DNA of 64,000 nt, from contig CBIHNF010000001.1 in assembly GCA_966211335.1 (NCBI GenBank), positions 1,178,001 through 1,242,000 on the forward strand, in the 5' to 3' direction. Under the pieces are notes generated by a model. The model saw only the letters and a list, made by a program, of their open reading frames with translations. It was not told the origin of the DNA and did not search any database. The stretch's first letter is position 1. Every line of letters starts with the position of its first letter. Position numbers and translations under genes: made by a program. The DNA is from JAPWJZ01 sp966211335. GTDB lineage: Bacteria > Pseudomonadota > Alphaproteobacteria > Micavibrionales > UBA2020. Shown in pieces: positions 44,401-51,946 of this stretch.

Positions 44401-47191
44401 CCGCCAGCTGGTGCAGGCGCATGCCTACTGGCGGCTCAAGGGCCTTGCCGTTGACCTTGTCATCTGGAACGAAGATCAGGCGGGCTACCGACAGGTGCTG
44501 CAGGAACAGATCATGGGGCTTATTTCCGCCGGAATCGAGGCGCATGTCGTCGACCGTCCGGGCGGCATTTTTGTGCGCGCCAGCGACCAGATATCGATTG
44601 AAGACCGTGTGCTTATTGAATCCGTCGCGCGCGTCATCCTCAGCGATACCAATGGCAGTCTTGCCGAACAGGTCAGCCGCACTGCTGTGAAAGACGTCAG
44701 CCTGCCGCACTTCGTGCCGAGCCAGGCGCCGCGCAACACAGCGGAAATCGCCCCGCCGCTGAAAATGCCGGAATTGCAATTGTTCAACGGCACCGGCGGC
44801 TTCGCCAAGAATGGCCGCGAATACGTCATCATGTCGGGCGGTGACAAAGTGCCGCCGCTGCCGTGGTGTAACGTCATTGCCAACCCCAACTTCGGCTCCG
44901 TCGTCTCGGAAGCCGGCTCCGGCTATACCTGGAGCGAGAACGCGCATGAATTCCGCCTGACGCCCTGGGCGAATGACCCGGTGTCGGACGGCGGCGGCGA
45001 GGCTTTCTACATCCGCGATGAAGCGACCGGCCAGTTCTGGTCGCCGTGCCCCTTCCCGGTGCGCGGGTCGGAACCCTATATCACGCGCCACGGCTTTGGC
45101 TATTCCACCTTCGAGCATGTGGAAAACGGCATCCATACGCAGATGACGATGTATGTGGCGATCGACGCGCCGATCAAGTTTTTCGCCCTTAAAATCCGCA
45201 ATGAATCTGGCCGTTCCCGCCAGCTGGCCGCGACGGGCTATGTGGAATGGGTGATGGGCGACCTGCGCGGCAAGACCGCCATGCATGTGGTGACGGAAGT
45301 CGACCCCATGACCGGCGCGCTGTTCGCCCGCAACGCCTATAACACTGAATTTGCAGAACGTATTTCCTTCTTCGACGTCGATGATGAAACCCGCACCATC
45401 ACCGGCGACCGCCGCGAATTCATCGGCCGCAACAAGTCCTTAAAGCATCCGGCCGCGATGGATCATTTCCGCCTCTCCGGCCGCGTCGGCGCGGGGCTTG
45501 ACCCCTGCGGCGCGATTCAGGTGCCCTTCACGCTGGCCGACGGGGAGGAGCGCGAGATTATCTTCCGCCTGGGCGTCGCCGGCCGCCAGAACAGCGACAG
45601 CCAGAGCCTTGTGCGCCGCTTTGCGGAGGCGAGCAGCCTCATCCGCCGCTTCCGCGGTTCGGGCGCGGCCCGCATTGCGCTCGAGGCCGTCCATCGCTAT
45701 TGGAACGACATGCTGGGCGCGGTGCAGGTGCAAACGCCGGACCCCGCCATCAATATCCTCGCCAACGGCTGGCTCATGTACCAGACACTGGCCTGCCGCC
45801 TCTGGGCGCGGTCCGGCTTCTACCAGTCGGGCGGGGCCTTCGGCTTCCGCGACCAGCTGCAGGATGCCATGTCGCTGCTCTATTCCAAGCCGGACCAGCT
45901 GCGCGCGCAGCTGCTGCTGCATGCGGCGCACCAGTTTACCGACGGCGACGTGCAGCACTGGTGGCATCCGCCTGCCGACCGCGGCGTGCGCACCAAATGC
46001 TCCGACGATTACCTCTGGCTGCCGCTGGCCGCCTGCCGCTATGTGCTGGCGACGGGCGATACCGGCGTATTGGCGGAGGAAATCCATTTCCTCGAAGGCC
46101 GCCAGCTGAATGCGGAGGAAGATTCCTACTACGACATGCCGCAGCATTCGCACGACCGCGCGACGCTGTACCAGCATTGCGTCCGCGCCATCGAGCGCGG
46201 CTTGAGGTTTGGCGAACATGGCCTGCCGCTGATTGGCTCCTGCGACTGGAACGACGGCATGGACAAGGTCGGCGCGCATGGCAAGGGCGAGAGCGTCTGG
46301 CTCGGCTTCTTCCTCTATGATGTATTGCAGCGCTTTGCGGTGCTGGCGGAGCGGCAGAATGACAGCGCCTTCGCCGAACGCTGCCGCGCCGAGGCCAAGA
46401 CCCTGCAGGAAAATATCGAGAAAAACGCCTGGGACGGCGACTGGTACCGCCGCGCGTACTTTGACGACGGGACGCCGCTCGGCTCCGCCAGCAACGAGGA
46501 ATGCCAGATCGACTCCCTGTCGCAAAGCTGGTCGGTGCTTTCTGGCGCGGGCGACCCTGCGCGCGCCGCGCTTGGCATGGCGGCGGTCGATGCGCGGCTT
46601 GTGAAGCGGGAGGCGGGGCTTATCCAGCTGCTCGACCCGCCGTTTAACAAGTCGAGCCAGAATCCCGGTTATATCCGCGGCTATGTGCCGGGCGTGCGCG
46701 AAAACGGCGGGCAATATACCCATGCCGCAATCTGGACCGCCATGGCGTTTGCAAAAATGGGCAACCATGACCGCGCGTACGAGCTGCTGCAGATGATCAA
46801 CCCTCTCAACCACGCTCGCACGGCGGAAGAGGTGAATGTCTACAAGGTCGAGCCTTACGTGGTGACGGCGGACGTTTACGCTGTGGCCCCGCACGTCGGC
46901 CGCGGCGGCTGGTCGTGGTATACCGGCTCCTCCGGCTGGATGTACCGGCTGATTGTTGAATCGCTGCTCGGCCTTTCGATTGAAGTGGACAGGCTGCATT
47001 TTGCGCCCTGCCTGCCGAAGGGCTGGACAGGCTTCAACATCGACTACCGCTTCCGCGCCACCGTCTACAGCATTCATGTGACGGTCGGCGGCAAGGCGCA
47101 GCTGACCCTGGATGGCGTGGCGCATGAAGGCAGCAGCATTCCGCTGGTCGATGACCAGAAGCCGCATACTGTTGAACTCAACCTCGGTTAA
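38456..47191 (+). CDS. ndvB: Cyclic beta-1,2-glucan synthase (NdvB/ChvB type), 2911 aa
   Basis: A giant inner-membrane enzyme that polymerises UDP-glucose on itself and cyclises periplasmic beta-1,2-glucans, important for osmoadaptation and host interaction in rhizobia, agrobacteria and Brucella. Residues 1-430 are the N-terminal region. Two membrane helices lie at about 438-490. A GT84 domain follows with Asp657-Thr-Asp659 in ITLDTDTQLPRD and RHRWTRGDWQIARWM (about 802-817). More helices lie at about 850-885 and 978-1015. A glucoamylase-like region follows, with HHQGMSFLSL (about 1550). The C-terminal GH94 phosphorylase-like domain controls chain length, with SCDWNDGMDKVG at about 2596. The length and domain order match ChvB (about 2830 aa). 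The frame is uninterrupted over 8.7 kb. Confidence 0.94.
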   Translation: MPDDIIKNFTAAAKRLRFQHLNRVHSRLRNIVATMATPNPWTDRDDVLKSELLSAEQMGQYGRTLAEKHQLSSRHSPDRLLARLADNGAVITKAYQQLVERVEKQQLVTPAGEWMLDNYYLIEEQIEIAKRHLPRGYSRGLPRLLKGPSDSLPRVYDIALEIISHSDARLNAEMLVLFISNYQKVAALKMGELWAVPIMLRLALIENLRRVSVRLSRGSTARSLAAYWAKQMVTTAEADPTGLILVVADMARSNPQLDGAFVAELVRLLQGQGPALALPLTWVEQRLAQLGSTTEHMIYNETRQQASDQVSISNSIGSLRFLNKMDWREFVESMSLVDQVLQGDPAGMYGAMDFTTRDLYRHSIEKIAKHSKLSEEDVARQAISFAEEDAPADALDTAQRRRHVGYYLIDKGLPRLEEFAQMDLPFMDKLRRAGGRQPLAVYLGTIGLITFVTSAFLMSRALQADMPVIFYPVMAVAIVFGSSHLGSGLVNWLATMLAVPNPLPRLDFSEGVPEDYKTIVAVPTMISNEAAVDSLIEGLEVRFLANRGAGVQYALLTDFPDAATETLPKDQPLLDYAQRQIEMLNRKYAGADRDIFFLFHRPRLWNAQEKTWMAYERKRGKLGALNEFLRNGDTTPFLRTAGMINDLKGTRYVITLDTDTQLPRDAAHQFVGVMAHPLNRAHYDEKLGRVTAGYGLIQPRVAVSLPGTDASIYARLCGGEPGIDPYTRAVSDVYQDAFGEGSFVGKGIYEVEAFERGLKDRFPENRILSHDLIEGCYVRSGLLSDVQLYEEYPSRYSADVARRHRWTRGDWQIARWMLPSVTDGTGKTVPNPLSSLSRWKIFDNLRRSVVPLAVMLMLTIGWIYSATPAFWSFAALAIFMLPSLGACMLDFSRKASDVNWKQHIAAVTDSSIRHLGNAGLVLLCLPYEAYYQTDAIIRALWRMMVAKRRLLEWNPSSNTNKRGDGDMLSAYRMMWVAPAFAVALGIILSKTAFGAMTAASPFIWLWALFPAAMWDMSRPVQPRPARLTLTQREYLGRLSRKIWAFFETFVGPDDNWLPPDNMQENPVQIVAHRTSPTNMGMALLANLTAHDFGYITGGTVITRVEMTLRTMQRLERYQGHFYNWYDTQTLRTLHPLYISTVDSGNLAGHLLTLGPGLAELIDQPIISAKVFEGFRDTLNLIYAAAEALAPQSLETLRRRVGAIAQTGETLPEMRMRIELWRDAAEAFKKDVENISDAEVNRWADALLAQADDMLNELRLLTPWAFRSLDPATGELTHRLAPVPTLRDLARVDAALSPLVPDGDELKAELPRASVRALERISGIKELEMISAEMARMEYGFLYDEQSHLFTVGYNVSDHRRDPGFYDLLASEARLAAFVAIAQGQIPQESWFALGRQLTGTSSDPSLVSWSGSMFEYLMPLLVMPTFDKTLLDQTYKAAVRRHIEYGEQRNVPWGFSESGYHVFDAQLNYQYKAFGVPDLGIKRGLANDLVIAPYATVMALMVLPEESAANLQRLAAEGFEGRYGLFEAVDYTTAHLQRGKDRAIIRSFMAHHQGMSFLSLSYFLHGQPMQRRFEANPQFQATLLLLHEKIPKTTMFYSKSAEHQFTSASLSNAPDMPMRVLRSTNTPVPEVQLLSNGRYHVMVTNAGGSYSRWNDLAVTRWHEDGTRDSWGSFCYIRDIGTGDIWSAAYQPTQKKSKDYEVIFSEGRAEFRRNDGDFEMHTEIVVSPEDDIELRRCRIKNRSKKRRTIEVTSYAEVVLAPAAADNAHPAFSKLFVQTEILKRRRSIICTRRARSAGEKPPYMFQQVVAHGGDIGQISYETDRMKFIGRGRTTLNPEAIEDSMPLSGSQGSVLDPVVAIRYQITLDAEETVILDTIMGAAETRAGCISLIDKYKDQHLADRVFELAWTHSQVLLRQINASEGDAQLYARLANSIIHPNMALRADASVLVKNRRGQSGLWSYAISGDFPIVLLQVRDGQNIDLVRQLVQAHAYWRLKGLAVDLVIWNEDQAGYRQVLQEQIMGLISAGIEAHVVDRPGGIFVRASDQISIEDRVLIESVARVILSDTNGSLAEQVSRTAVKDVSLPHFVPSQAPRNTAEIAPPLKMPELQLFNGTGGFAKNGREYVIMSGGDKVPPLPWCNVIANPNFGSVVSEAGSGYTWSENAHEFRLTPWANDPVSDGGGEAFYIRDEATGQFWSPCPFPVRGSEPYITRHGFGYSTFEHVENGIHTQMTMYVAIDAPIKFFALKIRNESGRSRQLAATGYVEWVMGDLRGKTAMHVVTEVDPMTGALFARNAYNTEFAERISFFDVDDETRTITGDRREFIGRNKSLKHPAAMDHFRLSGRVGAGLDPCGAIQVPFTLADGEEREIIFRLGVAGRQNSDSQSLVRRFAEASSLIRRFRGSGAARIALEAVHRYWNDMLGAVQVQTPDPAINILANGWLMYQTLACRLWARSGFYQSGGAFGFRDQLQDAMSLLYSKPDQLRAQLLLHAAHQFTDGDVQHWWHPPADRGVRTKCSDDYLWLPLAACRYVLATGDTGVLAEEIHFLEGRQLNAEEDSYYDMPQHSHDRATLYQHCVRAIERGLRFGEHGLPLIGSCDWNDGMDKVGAHGKGESVWLGFFLYDVLQRFAVLAERQNDSAFAERCRAEAKTLQENIEKNAWDGDWYRRAYFDDGTPLGSASNEECQIDSLSQSWSVLSGAGDPARAALGMAAVDARLVKREAGLIQLLDPPFNKSSQNPGYIRGYVPGVRENGGQYTHAAIWTAMAFAKMGNHDRAYELLQMINPLNHARTAEEVNVYKVEPYVVTADVYAVAPHVGRGGWSWYTGSSGWMYRLIVESLLGLSIEVDRLHFAPCLPKGWTGFNIDYRFRATVYSIHVTVGGKAQLTLDGVAHEGSSIPLVDDQKPHTVELNLG

Positions 47192-47209
47192 AGGCTTTGG
47201 GGGCAGCCC

Positions 47210-47491
47210 TTAAGGGCAATCCGGCAGGGCGAGCAGGGCGGCAGGCAGGCTGGCGTCCGTCGCGGCTTTCACGTACTTGCGGCCGTCCTTCATGGTGGCG
47301 ATGGTGATGGCAACGTCCTCGCCATCCGCCTTCAGGTAAAATTCCCACAAGCCGTCGAGGATGCCGGTAATGACTTCGGCCTCGGCCAGCGCCCAGGGTT
47401 TGGCATGGGGGTCGATCCCGCCGAGAGTGGTGATCTGCCGGCCGGATTTTTTGCTGCAGCGTATCAGGAAGCGTGCTGTCATTTGTTCCAT
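47210..47491 (-). CDS. DUF3892-like protein, 93 aa
   Basis: A small protein resembling DUF3892. It has an N-terminal MTARFLIRCSKK strand, then GGIDPHAKPWALAEAEVITGILDG, GLWEFYLKADGEDVAITI, a KYVKAATDAS strand and the ending LLALPDCP typical of the group. The function of the family is unknown. The second ATG (47482) is equally likely as start because GGGATGG precedes it. A longer overlapping frame on the same strand (47178-47534) lacks any such features. It converges with the glucan synthase gene. Confidence 0.75.
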   Translation of the reverse strand: MEQMTARFLIRCSKKSGRQITTLGGIDPHAKPWALAEAEVITGILDGLWEFYLKADGEDVAITIATMKDGRKYVKAATDASLPAALLALPDCP

Positions 47492-47629
47492 CCCTTTTCA
47501 GCCATTTTACAGGCAATCGTCGCCCCGGTTCCATTGAAAATACGTCATTTTGCCGCCGTCCGCCGGTGAACCATTTTCCTGCGTCGCTGTTAGCGTCTCA
47601 TAGAACAATGAAAAAAGAGGAAAAATCCC

Positions 47630-47848
47630 ATGCTGGCTCCGCGCACCCTTCTTCCGACCCTCGCTCTCGCCGCCCTTGGCTGGATGCTCTATTCCGACTC
47701 GCGCGCCCGCAATGCCGTGAAAGTCACCGGCGGGGCGAACTCCGAACTCGTCAATAACGCCGAAGATTCGATCGAGGAAGCCTCGATGGACAGCTTCCCG
47801 GCGAGCGACCCGCCCGGCTGGACGCGCGTCACCGCCAACCCGCAGTAA
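47630..47848 (+). CDS. Small membrane-anchored protein with FPASDPP motif, 72 aa
   Basis: The N-terminal hydrophobic segment (LLPTLALAALGWMLYS) is followed by a basic SRARNAVKV and an acidic region ending in SIEEASMDSFPASDPPGWT. That last motif occurs in many small bacterial proteins of unknown function, a recollection not checked here. GAGGAAAAA precedes the ATG. It is 47 bp upstream of the 155-aa gene. Confidence 0.75.
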   Translation: MLAPRTLLPTLALAALGWMLYSDSRARNAVKVTGGANSELVNNAEDSIEEASMDSFPASDPPGWTRVTANPQ

Positions 47849-47895
47849 CGACAAACACCACCGGCAACCGACCGGCAACCCGACAGAGAATAGCC

Positions 47896-48363
47896 ATGTC
47901 TGCAAAACAGCCCCGTTCCCTGAAAAGCTCTGCCCTCGCCGAGCAGCTTTGCGCCGCCTATGAACAGGAGCGCCAGTCGCTGGAAGCGATCCATGACGCG
48001 CGCCTGAGGTGGCCCGGCGTTGCCGCTTTCTGGAGCCGGCTGAACAAGGAATTCGTCGAAACGAAGCAGCAGCTGCGCATCCTTGAAAACGCGCTGAAGC
48101 TGCATGGCGGCATGGCGGGTATCATTGCGGCGGCACCGGCGGAGGAGGGGGAAACTCTTTCCGGCATGACGGCGCGGCATATGTCGCTTTATTCGGCGCT
48201 CCGCATCACGGCGCTGCAGCACTTCGATGAGGCTATTCTGGATTTGTGCGACATGCGCCTTGCGCAAAAGACGCTGTTTGCGGAATGGATTGCGGAATCG
48301 CTGCCCGAAGCCGGATATATGCCCGCAACCGCGGCCACAGGCAACGCCGCCTCCCTGCACTAA
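47896..48363 (+). CDS. Helical protein of unknown function, 155 aa
   Basis: All-helical by appearance, with QLCAAYEQERQSLEAIHDARL, FVETKQQLRILENALKLHG and RITALQHFDEAILDLCDMRL. The spacing of Glu and His is loosely reminiscent of ferritin-like DUF892/YciE proteins, but ligands are not clearly conserved, so this is only a suggestion. It lies downstream of the small FPASDPP protein on the same strand and probably shares its transcript. It converges with the GH5-like gene. Confidence 0.65.
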   Translation: MSAKQPRSLKSSALAEQLCAAYEQERQSLEAIHDARLRWPGVAAFWSRLNKEFVETKQQLRILENALKLHGGMAGIIAAAPAEEGETLSGMTARHMSLYSALRITALQHFDEAILDLCDMRLAQKTLFAEWIAESLPEAGYMPATAATGNAASLH

Positions 48364-48387
48364 TCAATCTCTGCACGCATCAAATCG

Positions 48388-49542
48388 TTACGCGCCGGGT
48401 TTGGGCGCTGCCGGTTTTGCCGCTGGTTTCGCCTGCGCTTGAAGCTCAGGCGGAACGGGCTTTTTTGCGGTCATCGATTTGATGAATTCCACTTCTTTTG
48501 CGATGTAGGGCGTGCCGTCGCCGCGCAGCACTTCATGGAACCAGAGTTTCGGCTCTTCGGTATAGCGATTTGACCATGAATCCCAAGGGATATGCGTCTG
48601 GGCACGGCCCTGCACGAAGCCCCAGTTGAAAAGGCCGATGTTGAGTTCTTTCGCAACCGGCATGATCGCTTCAAAGGTGCTGCCCGTCGCGCGCGCCATA
48701 TATTCGGTGCAGATCAGCGGGCGGTCGTTTTCGGCAAGATATTTTGCCTTGCGGGCAAAATCATCCGCCGGCGCATAGTTGTGGAACGTAATGATATCGG
48801 AATTTTTCAGCTGCACGCGCTGCACGTTGTTATCGAGCTTTTCATCCTTGTCCCATTCGCCGATCCAGACGCCGCTGGTCAGCGGCTGCGACGGGCTCAC
48901 GCTGCGTGCCCATTTGAAGGTATCTTCCAGCAGCGGCGCGACGAGGTCCCATTTATTCGCGGGTTCCTTGGTGCCATAGCTGCTGCCGTTCATGTTGTCC
49001 GGCTCGTTCCACACATCCCAGGCGAGGACGCGGGAGTCGTTGGCAAAGGCGCCGACAACGCCCTTCACGTAAGATTCAAGGCGCGGGCGCTGCGTGGCAT
49101 CCTGCAGTGCGGCGGCACCGGGGCCTTGCACCCAGCCAGCGTTGTGCACGCCGGCGGTGGGTTCGCGCTGCGGGCCGGTATGCGGCTCCGGATCCCACAC
49201 GGAATCGAACAGCACGAACATCGGCTTGATGCCATGCTTATCGGCGACCGTTAAAAACTGCTCGATGCGGGCCTTGTAGCCTTCGGGGTCCTGATCCCAC
49301 ACCAGGTCATGCAGGAAGACGCGCATCGTGTTCATGCCAAGGCCCTTTGCCCAGCCGAGCTCCTTGTCGATCTCCTGAATGTTAAAGGTATCTTCCTGCC
49401 ACATTTCAATCTGGTTGCTGGCGCTGGCGGGCACGTAATTCGCGCCGACAAGCCAGTCCTGTTTCGCGTACCAGTCGTTCGCGGCGGTGGTGCTCCAGCG
49501 GCCGTCAACGGGGGCGGTGCCGGGAAGGGGGGAATCAGCCAT
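48388..49542 (-). CDS. Glycoside hydrolase, GH5/cellulase-like
   Basis: A 384-aa (beta/alpha)8 hydrolase. The acid/base Glu lies in VLAWDVWNEPDNMNG, the likely nucleophile Glu in PLICTEYMARATGS, and GLFNWGFVQGRAQTH matches late strands of clan A glycosidases. The N-terminus (MADSPLPGTAPVDGRW) lacks a signal peptide, so either export uses another route or the enzyme is intracellular. The C-terminus ends in an Ala/Pro/Lys-rich tail (QAQAKPAAKPAAPKPGA). Its substrate is unknown; related proteins are annotated as cellulase or beta-xylanase. Confidence 0.82.
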   Translation of the reverse strand: MADSPLPGTAPVDGRWSTTAANDWYAKQDWLVGANYVPASASNQIEMWQEDTFNIQEIDKELGWAKGLGMNTMRVFLHDLVWDQDPEGYKARIEQFLTVADKHGIKPMFVLFDSVWDPEPHTGPQREPTAGVHNAGWVQGPGAAALQDATQRPRLESYVKGVVGAFANDSRVLAWDVWNEPDNMNGSSYGTKEPANKWDLVAPLLEDTFKWARSVSPSQPLTSGVWIGEWDKDEKLDNNVQRVQLKNSDIITFHNYAPADDFARKAKYLAENDRPLICTEYMARATGSTFEAIMPVAKELNIGLFNWGFVQGRAQTHIPWDSWSNRYTEEPKLWFHEVLRGDGTPYIAKEVEFIKSMTAKKPVPPELQAQAKPAAKPAAPKPGA

Positions 49543-49716
49543 GGGAGCCTCATATATGAAAATTCGTGATGCGAGGAGGCCAGATTACCAGCGTTCTTTT
49601 TTTTTGGCAAGTTGCGCGGAAAGGCGCGAATTTATTTCATTCGCCATGAAAACGAATGACGCAGCGCAACATTTTTAAAACCGGAACGTTAAACGCGGGT
49701 GCGCGATTGGTGGCGA

Positions 49717-50634
49717 ATGGCCGATGTACCCCCGACAGCGAAACCCATTTTGAGCCGTGAGGAACGGCGCGAAAAACGCGCGGCAAAGCGTGAAAAGCAG
49801 CGGGCCGCCAATGGGCTGCGCGCCGCCAAAATGCACAAGGCGCGGTTGGAACATCCGCTGTCTGGCGCGTCTCCTGCGCCGCCCACCATCAACGTTGGCT
49901 GCTCCGGCTGGTTTTACTGGCATTGGAAGGGCGGGTTCTATCCCGCCGCCTTGCCGACGAGGGATTGGTTTTCCCACTATGCCAAAAGCTTTCATACGGT
50001 CGAGCTGAATGCATCCTTCTATTCCTGGCCGACACTCGCCAATGTGGCTGGCTGGCTGAAACAGGCGGGGCGGCGACAGATGATTTATACCGTCAAGGTC
50101 TGCGAGCTGATCACCCATGTGAAAAAATTCAGCGGTACGAAAAAGCTGGTCGAGGATTTCGCCTATATCGCCGATTTGCTGGATGCGCGCATGGGCTGCT
50201 TCCTCTACCAGTTGCCGCCAAGCTTTACCTATACGCCGGCACGCCTGCGCAGAATCGTCAGCCAGCTGGATAAGTCACGCCGCAACGTCGTGGAGTTCCG
50301 GCACAAAAGCTGGTGGAACGAGGACGTCTACAAAGCCTTCCGGAGAGCGGGCATTATATTCTGCGCCACCAGCGGGCCGAGGCTGCCGGACGAGCTGGTA
50401 AAAACAGCGGATGATATTTACATCCGCTTTCATGGGGTTAAAAACTGGTACCGCCACAACTATACGGATGACGAACTGGATAACTGGGTTGAGCGCATCA
50501 AGGCCGCCAAGCCCAAACGCGTCTGGGCTTATTTCAACAACGATTTCGGCGGCAATGCGGTACGCAATGCGGCGGTCTTTGAAAAGAAACTGGGAAAAAT
50601 ATTCAAGCAAAAGAAAACCCCGCAAAAGCGTTAG
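49717..50634 (+). CDS. DUF72 (YecE-like) protein with basic N-terminal extension
   Basis: A 305-aa protein with a DUF72 TIM-barrel-like core starting at INVGCSGWFYWHWKGGFYP, with FHTVELNASFYSWP, FLYQLPPSF, VVEFRHKSWW and YIRFHG typical of the family. The family function is unknown. Residues 1-60 are an unusual very basic helix (LSREERREKRAAKREKQRAA) absent from standard YecE, possibly nucleic-acid binding. An upstream in-frame GTG (49699) exists; neither start has a strong ribosome site. Its stop codon lies inside the loop of the terminator that follows. Confidence 0.88.
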   Translation: MADVPPTAKPILSREERREKRAAKREKQRAANGLRAAKMHKARLEHPLSGASPAPPTINVGCSGWFYWHWKGGFYPAALPTRDWFSHYAKSFHTVELNASFYSWPTLANVAGWLKQAGRRQMIYTVKVCELITHVKKFSGTKKLVEDFAYIADLLDARMGCFLYQLPPSFTYTPARLRRIVSQLDKSRRNVVEFRHKSWWNEDVYKAFRRAGIIFCATSGPRLPDELVKTADDIYIRFHGVKNWYRHNYTDDELDNWVERIKAAKPKRVWAYFNNDFGGNAVRNAAVFEKKLGKIFKQKKTPQKR

Positions 50635-50650
50635 CTTTTACGGGGTTTTC
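50614..50650 (+). terminator. Terminator overlapping the DUF72 stop codon
   Basis: An AAAACCCCG(C)AAAAGC arm pairs with GCTTTTACGGGGTTTT around a GTTA loop, and the TAG stop (50632-50634) is inside the structure. It is A-rich on one side and T-rich on the other, so it can also terminate the converging HU gene. Confidence 0.8.
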
Positions 50651-50687
50651 GGTATCTAAAGCCTTTTGAAAAAAGCTTCGGTGTCTC

Positions 50688-51068
50688 TTAGGAAAGAGCA
50701 GCCGATTTCAGTTTTTTCAGGGGGCGGATTTTGACGCGGACGGAAGCGGGCTTCGCAGCTGCTTTCATCATTTCGCCGGTGGCGGGGTTGCGGATCAGCG
50801 TGCCGGCCTTGCGGGCGGGAACTTTGCGCAGGGTGACTTTCATCAGGCCGGGCAGAATGAACATGCCGACGCCTTTCGGATGAACGGAACCCAGCATGGT
50901 GCTTTCCAGCGTGGTGAGAACCGACGCTGCTTGCTTGCGGGACAGGCCGTTTTGCTCGGCGAGGAGGCTCACGAGGCCGGATTTCGTCAGCGATTGCTTG
51001 ACGGGCTGGAGCGGCATGTCTTTTGCTGCTGCTTTCTTCGTGGACGCGGATTTTTTCTTCAATGCCAT
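50688..51068 (-). CDS. HU-family DNA-binding protein with lysine-rich N-terminal tail
   Basis: A 126-aa protein. The core is HU/IHF-like: LTKSGLVSLLAEQNGLSRKQAASVL for the dimer helices, GSVHPKGVGMFILPGLMKV for the beta saddle and RNPATGEMM at the arm tip, where HU has RNPxTGE. The N-terminal 25 residues (ALKKKSASTKKAAAKD) form a histone-like basic tail and the C-terminus is again lysine-rich. It lacks the standard N-terminal MNKxEL. ATG 51068 is chosen; upstream extension to 51182 looks non-coding. Confidence 0.88.
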   Translation of the reverse strand: MALKKKSASTKKAAAKDMPLQPVKQSLTKSGLVSLLAEQNGLSRKQAASVLTTLESTMLGSVHPKGVGMFILPGLMKVTLRKVPARKAGTLIRNPATGEMMKAAAKPASVRVKIRPLKKLKSAALS

Positions 51069-51277
51069 TTGCTTTGACTTCTCTTGATGTTGTGAACGGT
51101 TTGGTATTCTCGTGCAGTTTATGTTTTTTTTTCGGCGTTGCATAGGGCTTTGATTTTCATTTGGTGCGGGAAAAGCTTGCATTTTCTTATGTAATCATAA
51201 TAATTGCGCGCGCGCCCGTTTTTGCATTTCTTCAAAAAAGTCACAAAAACCCAATGAATCACGGTGTTTTCAGCAAC

Positions 51278-51946
51278 ATGACCACGGAGGCCGCGCTGCC
51301 AAAAGACGCTATTCTGCTCCTCACCGCCTTCGCGCCTTTCGACGGCGCTGCAAAAAATGCATCGATGATTATGCTCGAAAAGCTGAAAAACACAGGGTTT
51401 GAAGGCAAAGTTGCCTTCCTCGGTCCGATTCCCGTGACCTTTAAAGATGCCTTTCCCGCGGTCGAGTCTGTGCTAAAAACCAGTCCGCATATTAAAGGTG
51501 TGATCGCCCTCGGGCAGGCGGAGGGGCGGAATTGCATCAGCCTCGAGCGTGTTGCCGTCAACCGTATCGAGGCGCGCATTCCTGATAATGCGGGCATCAC
51601 GCCGCCTGCGGGGCCGATAGATGCGGCGGCAGCGCCGGAGCTGTGGACAACATTTCCCTGGCATCAGGCACCGTCGTCGCCCCAATGGCAATGCTCCCAT
51701 TCTGCAGGAACTTATGTCTGCAACACCCTCATGTTCCAGCTTTTAATCTGGGCGAAAGATGAGGGCAAATGGGCGGGTTTTATCCATGTACCGCTGCTGG
51801 CATCGCAAACGCCGAAGGCAGCGGGCACGCCGCAGGTGGATGACGATGCGGCGGCCGCAGCTTTGACCCAAATCATCCGCTTTTCGCTCGACTCGATGAC
51901 GGCGGAAGGCCCGCCCACAAACCCCGAAATACCGCCCGGCGTTTGA
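51278..51946 (+). CDS. pcp: Pyroglutamyl-peptidase I (family C15)
   Basis: A 222-aa cytoplasmic cysteine peptidase removing N-terminal pyroglutamate. The triad is visible: Glu90 in ISLERVAVN, Cys148 in SAGTYVCNTLMF and His170 in GFIHVPLL. The N-terminal LLLTAFAPFDGAAKNAS aligns with the family TGFEPFGG...NPS loop, though the second Gly and Pro are replaced. ATG 51254 is an alternative start; the frame extends upstream to 51161, but that part is AT-rich and hydrophobic without coding character. Confidence 0.87.
   Translation: MTTEAALPKDAILLLTAFAPFDGAAKNASMIMLEKLKNTGFEGKVAFLGPIPVTFKDAFPAVESVLKTSPHIKGVIALGQAEGRNCISLERVAVNRIEARIPDNAGITPPAGPIDAAAAPELWTTFPWHQAPSSPQWQCSHSAGTYVCNTLMFQLLIWAKDEGKWAGFIHVPLLASQTPKAAGTPQVDDDAAAAALTQIIRFSLDSMTAEGPPTNPEIPPGV

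Noticed and set aside
47178..47534. 118-codon frame overlapping the DUF3892-like gene on the same strand
   Set aside because: It is out of frame with the DUF3892-like features and of Arg-rich shadow composition.
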